Assembly: GCA_021521415.1 (NCBI GenBank)
Contig: JAIQDT010014374.1
Span: 124,001 to 188,000 of the forward strand
Direction: 5' to 3'
DNA length: 64,000 nt
Source of the DNA: Bidens hawaiensis
Taxonomy: Eukaryota > Streptophyta > Magnoliopsida > Asterales > Asteraceae
The first letter of the stretch is position 1. Each line of letters opens with the position of its first letter. Positions 57,034 to 64,000 of the stretch are shown here, one piece after another. A program made the position numbers and the translations under genes. The notes under the pieces were generated by a model. That model saw only the letters and a program-made list of their open reading frames with translations. It was not told the origin of the DNA and made no database searches.

Positions 57034-57069
57034 AACACACACACACACACGCACGCGCACACACACACA
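56993..57069. repeat. (TA)n-(AC)n compound microsatellite
   Basis: TA units to about 57031, then CA units with some CG to 57069, ending at the Helitron terminus. Confidence 0.9.
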
Positions 57070-57959
57070 CTAGTTTGAGGCTCGTGTTTACACGGGTAAT
57101 TGACGAAAATTTAAACTTTAACCATTAAGTAAGATACAATCAACAAAATGATCATATATTATTAATATAATTATAATTTACATTAAAATTATAAATATTA
57201 CAGAATTAAGATTACACTAATATGTTAAAAATAACTAAAACCTTCCTTGTACAATACATTTGTGAATGTATTGGTCAGTATACATTGTTTATCAAAAATC
57301 AAAATCTTCCGTCCATGTTCGCTTGTAACTCTTGATAATGCAACATATAGGTTTGCTTATAGCTCTTCAGTGTGACAAATAAGGTTCTTCAAGTACACAC
57401 TAACCCTAGATAAATGATAATGTATCCTTGAAACTAACAAAAAAATATATATTCATGACATAAATATCGTATCATACCTTTTAATCAATTAATATGATAT
57501 CATTTGAGATCGTCTACTCATGTTTATCCACAAAACATGATAATCCCAAAAACCAGATTACCTGAATGATATAATTACCTTTAGAATCTTTAGATATTGA
57601 AATTGAATGATCATGATAAATTGATCGATTTTAAATCAAATTTGAAATTAATATTCTGTGTTTGACAAATTTTTAATTGATTTTATATTTTTTACAATTA
57701 ATAATTGTACAATCAAGCAATATATAAAATCAAAAATTAAAATGTAACAAAATGATTTGCTTCATTTCATATGAATGTAATTGTCAGAAAAAATAACAAA
57801 GGCATACTAACTTTAAAGCCATGTTCAAATAACAGTGAGTTAGTAAAATATTAAAAGATTTAAAGTTGCATAAAGTGAAAGTAGTGATTCTTTTTTATAT
57901 AATCATTGAAAGTATTTGATTAAGAATGCTTAAATTTTGAATACTAATCCCGTGCTATT
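57070..57959 (-). mobile_element. 3' end of a Helitron, truncated by an LTR insertion
   Basis: On the minus strand it ends CTAG followed by T (57070/57069). Eleven bases before the end is a hairpin, CCCGTGT-AA-ACACGAG (57081-57096, 6 of 7 pairs). Both are the accepted 3' signature of Helitrons. Upstream on the same strand is the C-terminus of a Pif1-type helicase. The element is cut at 57960 by a Tekay-like LTR, and its other part is not in the window. Confidence 0.8.
57225..57356 (-). pseudogene. Helitron Pif1-like helicase, C-terminal fragment
   Basis: It reads ANLYVALSRVTSEHGRKILI and continues to a stop at 57225. The YVALSRVTS(R/E)HG...KILIFD block is the last conserved motif of Pif1/Helitron helicases. 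The codon just before ANLY is TAA. The preceding helicase motifs are not visible before the truncation. Confidence 0.75.
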
Positions 57960-60900
57960 TGTGACATTTGAGCCAAAACGAGGTACACCTCATTACGTAT
58001 TTACTGATTAAGCAAATAAACGCTTTTTGCGTAACAAGCGAACGATGAACCGAACGGGTCGGGTTATGACCCAGATATCTCGGGGGGAAATTTATAAGTG
58101 ATATACGATCTATACAAGCTAAAATATTAGAAATATGGTCTTATTTTGATATCAAACAAGTTAAACGAAAACATGCTCGTTTAACCACCCACCATAGAAT
58201 TAAACGCGAAAGATAGTTACAAACCAAGCATTGTATCATCCGTTAAGCCGAAAAAGACTTACCAAACACTTATTTGAAATGTTTTAAGCGATCCGTGAAA
58301 ATATTTTTGATTTTTACAAACATATAGTATGTTTTTATAATTTTACACAAAACTAGCCGAAAAACACTCGTTTTCGCGTTGTTTAACGCACCCGATAAGT
58401 TTTTCATGCCAAAAACCGAACCCGAACTAAATTTGGACCGGACTTTTCGTATTTGGGCTTGAGAAATCAGAAACTTGGGCCAAAATGGGCCCAAAGGGGG
58501 CCCATGATGGTCCGATTGCAGCCGCCACCCCCCTTGTTTATTCTTTCACATTTAAACTAGGTTCAAGCCATTTTAACATCATTTCTTGAAAAAATCTGGA
58601 CACCCCTTCTGTTTCAGCCAGAAAACTTCCAAAACCCTAAGGTAAGGGCTTAAATAAGTAGCTTTTTTACTTGTTTGAACTTGTTTAATACCATAAAAAC
58701 ATGTCTTGGTTACTAAAAATCATTCCTAACCGTGTAAAAATCCTAAAAATGGTCCATAAACATTTTTTGATCATACACATGGTAAGGAACCTGTTTTGAT
58801 AGTTTTTTTGGCCATAAACACGGATTAAAGGGTTGAAACGACGTTTTTACGGTTTAAAAGTTCATTTTTGTACACTAGCCGAAACCCTAACTTAAGGGCT
58901 GTTATGTTGATGAAATATTGCTTGGTTTGTGATATTGGACTTGTACCTAGCTTGCAAGAAGCACAAGAACCTGAAAACTTGATTAAAAGGTCGGAAACGA
59001 GCCAAACCCGCTGAGGTAATGCCGAAACACTCGCTTACGGGCTATTTAGGTTAAGGTTGTGATGTGCATATTTTTAGTACTTGAAATTTTTCAAGGACAT
59101 CAGGATAATGTCAGTGAGTCCCTGTTTAAATTTGGTCATTTTTCGACCGTCCGAGAATATTTGGCGAATTTATTACCGAATTGGGACGTTTATTTGGGAA
59201 AAATAGCTAAAATACTTCAAACATTATAAAATTTTTCTGGAAACTCAGATTTGATGTATTTTGATCACATAAGAATTTTTGGATCATTTGGAGAAGTTTA
59301 AAGGTGTTTTGTTTATTTGCGTTCGTGTGAATTTTTACAGCCGAATTTGGGCCGAAAAGAATATCGCACGAGCTTTTAACATTCTGGAATTGATACAGGT
59401 TGATTTGGGACATGATTTAAGTATTCAGGAATTTTTGGTGAATTATTGGAAATTGTTTGGGGTAAACGGACGATTTTCAGACGAAATATAGCTGATAAAA
59501 TGAATTTTTATAAACTAATAAATCAGTAAATAAATTCCAGAAATATTTTTATAAAAATCTACATATTTTAATTGAAAAGTGGTTAAATTTTCAATATTTA
59601 ATGATTAACGGTTAATTAGTTATGCTAAATTGAATATTAAACAAATTCAGTTTTTATAAAAACGGCAAGTTCGCGACTAACGAACCTGCGGGAATATCAA
59701 AACACCAAGAGTGATCAAAAATCATATTTTTGGACTAGTTAAGTGAAAATGAACTTTTCTATGAGAAACCTGGACAATCCGGGTGGATTGTGCGCGTTTC
59801 TTCTTAAATCGAACTGAATAAACGGAAACGGGCCCCGTGGCTAATCCGAGACCCCAATATGTGATCTTTCTTTATAACTTAATCATTTTATTAACCAATA
59901 CATTTACCCAAGCTTATTTTCCCATAACTGTTTTCTGAACGCGTAAACGAACAACTTGGCCCAGCTGGGAAAACGAGAATCTGAGCCAATTTCAGTTTTA
60001 AGTATTAGACATTGAACAACATCACAACCTAAGCCTATTGCCACTTTCTGGGCATTCCAGCTACACCCAGATTAGTTATACAGCCCGGTTTAGTATTGAG
60101 ATTATAATAATATTAAAATATTAATATTATTATAATATTAATTATAGGAACTACTGATAGCGGACTGAACAAACCACGAGTTGATACAGTACGGAATATC
60201 TACAAAACCGTGAGTTTCATGACCCCACTTTTAAACTGTTTTACGAACTTTTGGGGTGAAAAGCATGTTTGATTACATGTACATACCTGAAACATGTACT
60301 GATGTGAATTATCTAAGTGCTAACACACGAAAGTCCCCACGATCACAGTGATTAACTTCGAGCTGGTGGCTTGTGAATAGGTACTATTGGTTTGACAAAC
60401 CCAAACGGAATCGGCCTGGTTGCCGTGTCACATAGCGCTGTTTGCACATGACCATATTTATACAAACAGGCTATGTAGTGTTAGACATAGCTACCGGGGC
60501 ACGTTGTGGGCGGAAAGGGGCCACAGTGGGTGATTGAGCGTGGGAAATGGAGGCACGCAGCACGAACAGTCCAGGCTTCACTGTAGCTTAGCATAATTAC
60601 ATCACATACATCATTTACATACATACATACTTATTTCATAATTACAAGTGTTGACTTGTGAACACTCATTACTGTTTTCTTGAAACTCGTGAAACTCACC
60701 AACTCTAGTAGTTGACCCGTTTTAAACTAATTTTCAGGTGTACCTAAATCGGAATGATTGGGTGATCTGTTACTTGCCTGAAGTGTGTGGTTGATGCTAT
60801 GTGAATAGAAGCAATGGCGTTATTAGTAAGAATGTATAGTTAACGAACTAGTTTTGTTTGTATCGCTTAGACTGTTAAACAATGATAGAACAAAGAAATG

Positions 60901-61013
60901 TAATATATTGTAAATTAATTTGTAATGTTTCTTTTTAAACAATGTATTGATATCAGAGGTGTCTGTTACATTTCCGTTTTACGCTTCCGCATTGTGCTAT
61001 TCGGGGTGTGACA
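57960..61013 (+). repeat. 5' LTR of the Tekay-like element (3054 bp)
   Basis: It begins TGTGACATTTGAGCC and ends TTCGGGGTGTGACA. It is collinear with solo LTR 33030-36088 in inverse orientation, five bases shorter. The preceding five bases are CTATT. Confidence 0.9.
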
Positions 61014-61018
61014 GAAGT

Positions 61019-61032
61019 TGGTATCAGAGCCA
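61019..61032 (+). promoter_or_regulatory. Primer-binding site for tRNA-iMet
   Basis: TGGTATCAGAGCCA, five bases after the LTR end. Identical to the site at 26155. Confidence 0.92.
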
Positions 61033-61564
61033 TTGGTTATAAAGGATTAGGTTATTCCTTTGGGTACCTAATATATAACCGTAGGCTCGATTAACCCTGG
61101 GAAAATAATTAAATAATAAATTAATATTATATACTGATGGATGTCGGGATGAACTTGTAGGGCAAGTGAGTTATTGTGGTCCGGAACATAATAACAGATT
61201 TGCTTGTACGAGGGAATTCGGGGAGAAGTCGCGGAACGTGTGGTTAGGTAAAAATGGCAACATATGTGTATAAAAGGTAAAGTGAAAGTATATATATATG
61301 TAACACTCATACGTGCTTATGTGAAACAAGGTGTATGAATATGTGTACGTACGATACTGTTGATGACGGTAAATTTTACTATGAATATTATATTCATTTA
61401 TATTCAGTATTGATTTAAATAATAATAATAATTAAAATTTTAATAAACCTAATATTATATTATAATATAATTAATATTAACTTTGGTTTAATTAATTAAT
61501 CTCCTCGACAATAGTTAGCGATAGCAAAAGATATTATTCTTATAACTAACCTTGGTGCAGAGTC
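61033..61564 (+). other. Tekay leader
   Basis: AT-rich untranslated leader between the primer site and the first ORF. No further features recognised. Confidence 0.5.
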
Positions 61565-62326
61565 ATGTCAAGGAACAACGACTACATACCGGAAGAAGAA
61601 CCGATAATATCTGTGGAGGAGGATCCCGAAGAAGAATTAGAGGAGGATCCAGAGAAGGAGGATCCAGAAGAAGAAGACCCAGAAGAGGAACCGGAGGAGG
61701 AGGAGGAATAGGTGGAAGAAGAAGTTATCTGTAGAGAACTACCCAGGAATGTGCCTGATCTATCCGGTTACAGATGCGATAGTTATCCACCCAGGTCACC
61801 ACGTAGGGATCAAGGCGAAGTTGATAGTCAGTATCGTTCACCAGCTAGAGTAGCCAGATTACCCACTCCACCTATACACCTGTCGCCGACGACTTCAGCT
61901 ACTGCGCGAGTCCGACAGACTGCTCGTATTCGGGTAACCCCGATTGACCCTACCTCTATTCCATTCAGATCTACCCATGACCGGGGAGGACCTTCACGCC
62001 CTAGGGTAGATACTTCATCTTCTCGTTCATTGAGTATACCTACCCCTCGTCCTGACCTCCCAAACGCAGGAAGCAACTATTGGATGGCTGTCCTGACTGA
62101 CCGTGTGAAAGACCACTCGATAGCCATAGCTAACATTAACCGGGAGAGGAGGGACGTGACTCAGTGCCTATCGACATTACAGCAGACGGTACTGAACTTG
62201 CAGCAGTCAGATGCCTACCACCACTGGTGTTTGGATAGGGTGACAGTTCGGCTGTGGAACTGTTACTGGGTGATTACGGTGCTGTTATTTTTATGTTTGT
62301 GGCTAGCCTATCGTCTGTATGGATAG
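61565..62326 (+). pseudogene. ORF upstream of gag with C-terminal membrane segment (one in-frame TAG)
   Basis: ATG at 61565 (MSRNNDYIPEEEP). 48 codons, mostly Glu/Asp/Pro, run to a TAG at 61709-61711. The same frame then stays open for another 204 codons to 62326. The second part is Pro/Ser/Arg-rich, then has a helical stretch (IANINRERRDVTQCLSTLQQ) and ends in about 19 hydrophobic residues (YWVITVLLFLCLWLAY) before a short basic tail. That is the shape of a tail-anchored membrane protein. It lies in front of gag, where the Tekay-like relative at 24226 has only a short leader. I do not recognise the family. The TAG may be a lesion or a read-through site. Confidence 0.6.
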
Positions 62327-62671
62327 ATGCGGAATATTACAACTATGTGTACATGATCTTTTGATACCCCATGTATGTATATAGTAGTATGTTATGTTAA
62401 TATGGGGCACAATTTTGTACACTATTACAAGCACTGACCCTTATAGGGTTAAGTCTAACAGTCATGTAGTGACAGATTTTGATACATACATGCAAGCACT
62501 GACCTTTATCAGGCTAAGTCTATGTACCTTTTATTATCAATGTACAGAACAATTTGTGAAATGTCAGTATGCTATTTGGTTTACCTGTACAACATTTATT
62601 GTGATTATTATTACACAGTGCCGTAGACTGGAATTAGTACTAATTGGCTTATATTTGTTTATCATTATAGA
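62327..62671 (+). other. Spacer between the extra ORF and gag
   Basis: Non-coding. Two imperfect direct repeats, 'aagcactgaccnttatnagg', occur at about 62429 and 62492, each followed by 'taagtcta'. CAG/TAG acceptor-like sites lie just before the gag ATG. Confidence 0.5.
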
Positions 62672-64000
62672 ATGGCCCCAAAGAAAGCAAACCCTATGAC
62701 TGAGGCAGAAATAGCCGAGATGATTGCTCGGCAAATGCAGGCAGTAATTCCGCTTATTGTAACACAAGTAACTGCCGGTGTAAACGCAAATATGCAAACA
62801 AACCAACAACAAAATAATAATGCTCCCCCAACCAACAATGAAACAGTTGCAAATAACAATCCCCCACCTAATGCAAATACCCCTACCAATGCAAATAATC
62901 CCCCACCGAACCCAAACAATAACAATAACAACCCTAATCCCCCTCGAAGGGAATATTCGATCAAAAACTTTATGGCCTGTAAACCGATTGATTTTAAGGG
63001 CACTGAAGGGCCAAACGGATTAATCAAGTGGATTGAGAAAACTGAATATCTTCTCAATATTAGTAATTGTCCACCGGAAAACATAGTCAAGTATGTTGCT
63101 TCTACTTTCACTGATCACGCATTAATGTGGTGGAACACTACGGTACAGATAAAAGGTCAAGATACGGTGAATCGCATGACACGGGCTGAACTCAAAACAC
63201 TGATGCTGGAACATTTCTGCCCAAAGAACGAGATACAAAGGTTAGAACACGAACTCTAGAGTTTGGAGATGAAATGAGCGGATCATTTGGGATACACGAA
63301 CCGCTTCAATGAATTGGCCCGCTTAGTACCATGGTTAGTAACTCCTGAAAATAAACGAGTTGAACGTTATATTTGGGGTTTAGCCCCGGGAGTGAGGAGT
63401 TTGGTGAACTCTGTGGGTCACACTTCGTTCGAGAATGCCGTGACTCAGGCCGGCATCGTAACTTTCGACTTGGTAAGAAGCGGAGTGTTGAGAATGGTCG
63501 GGGAATCATCAGGTATGAAACGAACTGACTATGGGACGAGAGCACAAGGAGGACAATCAAGCAAACGTGCACGTCCGACAATCAGAAATTATGCTATAAC
63601 TGGTTCCGATACGAAGCAAGACAGGTGTAAGGGACCCTTGCAAAAGTGTGACAAATGTAATTACCATCATGTGGGAGAGTGCAGATTACCGGTATGCCAG
63701 AAATGTGGTCGAACTGGGCATTATGCCCCTAATTGCAGAGCAGGTGTAGAGATTGTGAGCCGACCAGCCCAGACAACCCAACTCCGTCGTCCCCAACTAC
63801 CGAGACCACAACCAATTCGTCAACAACCAACTCAGCAAAACTCAACTGTAGTGAATCGTCGTGCTTGTTTTGAATGTGGGAGCACGGAACACTTTAGAAG
63901 GGACTGTCCCAAGCTGAATCGAGGAGTAGTCACCGGTCGAAACCAAGCATCGACTTCAGGTGCGTCTCGGGGACGCGCGTTTGTTATTGGGTCAGGAGAA
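62672..64000 (+). pseudogene. Tekay-like gag (to window edge)
   Basis: ATG at 62672 (MAPKKANPMTEAEIAEMIARQ). It has an Asn/Pro-rich linker (TNQQQNNNAPP...), then the Gag core (FKGTEGPNGLIKWIEKTEYL ... HALMWWNTTVQI). Two in-frame stops, TAG at 63257-63259 and TGA at 63275-63277, fall in the core. The frame is then open to the end, with three knuckles: CDKCNYHHVGEC, CQKCGRTGHYAPNC and CFECGSTEHFRRDC. The protease would follow beyond 64000. Confidence 0.85.

Larger units (their letters stand above)
57960..64000 (+). mobile_element. Tekay-like (chromovirus) element, 5' part, runs off the window
   Basis: 5' LTR 57960-61013, tRNA-iMet primer site, an ORF upstream of gag, then gag open to the window edge apart from two stops. 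Pol, the 3' LTR and the second target-site copy lie beyond 64000. The family is the same as that of the solo LTR at 33030-36088. Confidence 0.85.

Noticed and set aside
62665..63111. 148-aa minus-strand frame
   Set aside because: It is the antisense of the Asn/Pro-rich gag linker.

Overview
The window is plant nuclear DNA. Two intron-containing host genes sit in a landscape dominated by nested LTR retrotransposons and DNA transposons. The host genes, tRNA-iMet primer sites, Tat-clade dual RNase H, PIF/Harbinger and hAT families point to a eudicot. An Asteraceae-like genome is my guess from the style of the repeats, with low confidence.

Layout. 1-2083: 3' end of a Ty3/gypsy element (97-bp hairpin repeats, purine tract, 933-bp 3' LTR). 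About 2975-6177: a hAT transposon with a frameshifted transposase and AACCGGTT-rich ends. 6813-14027 (minus): an 11-exon EXECUTER2 (EX2) gene for a chloroplast singlet-oxygen signalling protein, with all junctions GT-AG and in phase (623 aa). 14278-18679: a PIF/Harbinger element with matching ends, a DDE transposase and a Myb-like partner gene, inserted 250 bp upstream of the EX2 start codon. 19088-41657: a Tat-clade gypsy element with 780-bp LTRs, a 5-bp TSD, gag-PR-RT-RH-aRH and two diverged antisense ORFs. It is invaded by a truncated Tekay-like element (24226 to about 31171, itself carrying solo LTR 26342-29388) and by solo LTR 33030-36088. 41666-49919 (minus): a very young Copia element with an open 1336-aa polyprotein and almost identical LTRs. 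50144-50901: a non-autonomous hAT with a perfect 8-bp TSD. 51493-52939 (plus): three-exon POP5, an RNase P/MRP subunit. 53.5-57 kb: small hAT derivatives, MITE-like elements and TA/AG/AC microsatellites. 57070-57959: 3' end of a Helitron, cut by the LTR of a Tekay-like element (57960 to window end) that carries an additional ORF with a C-terminal membrane segment upstream of gag.

The two host genes are ordinary housekeeping and stress genes. The rest forms a datable stack: the Tat element is older (about 5% LTR divergence by eye), the chromovirus insertions into it came later, and the Copia insertion beside it is the most recent (one substitution plus one homopolymer indel between LTRs). The less usual parts are the ORF with a predicted membrane segment upstream of gag (61565-62326), the tandem antisense ORF pair in the Tat element, and the hairpin-forming 97-bp repeats whose most diverged copy still pairs.
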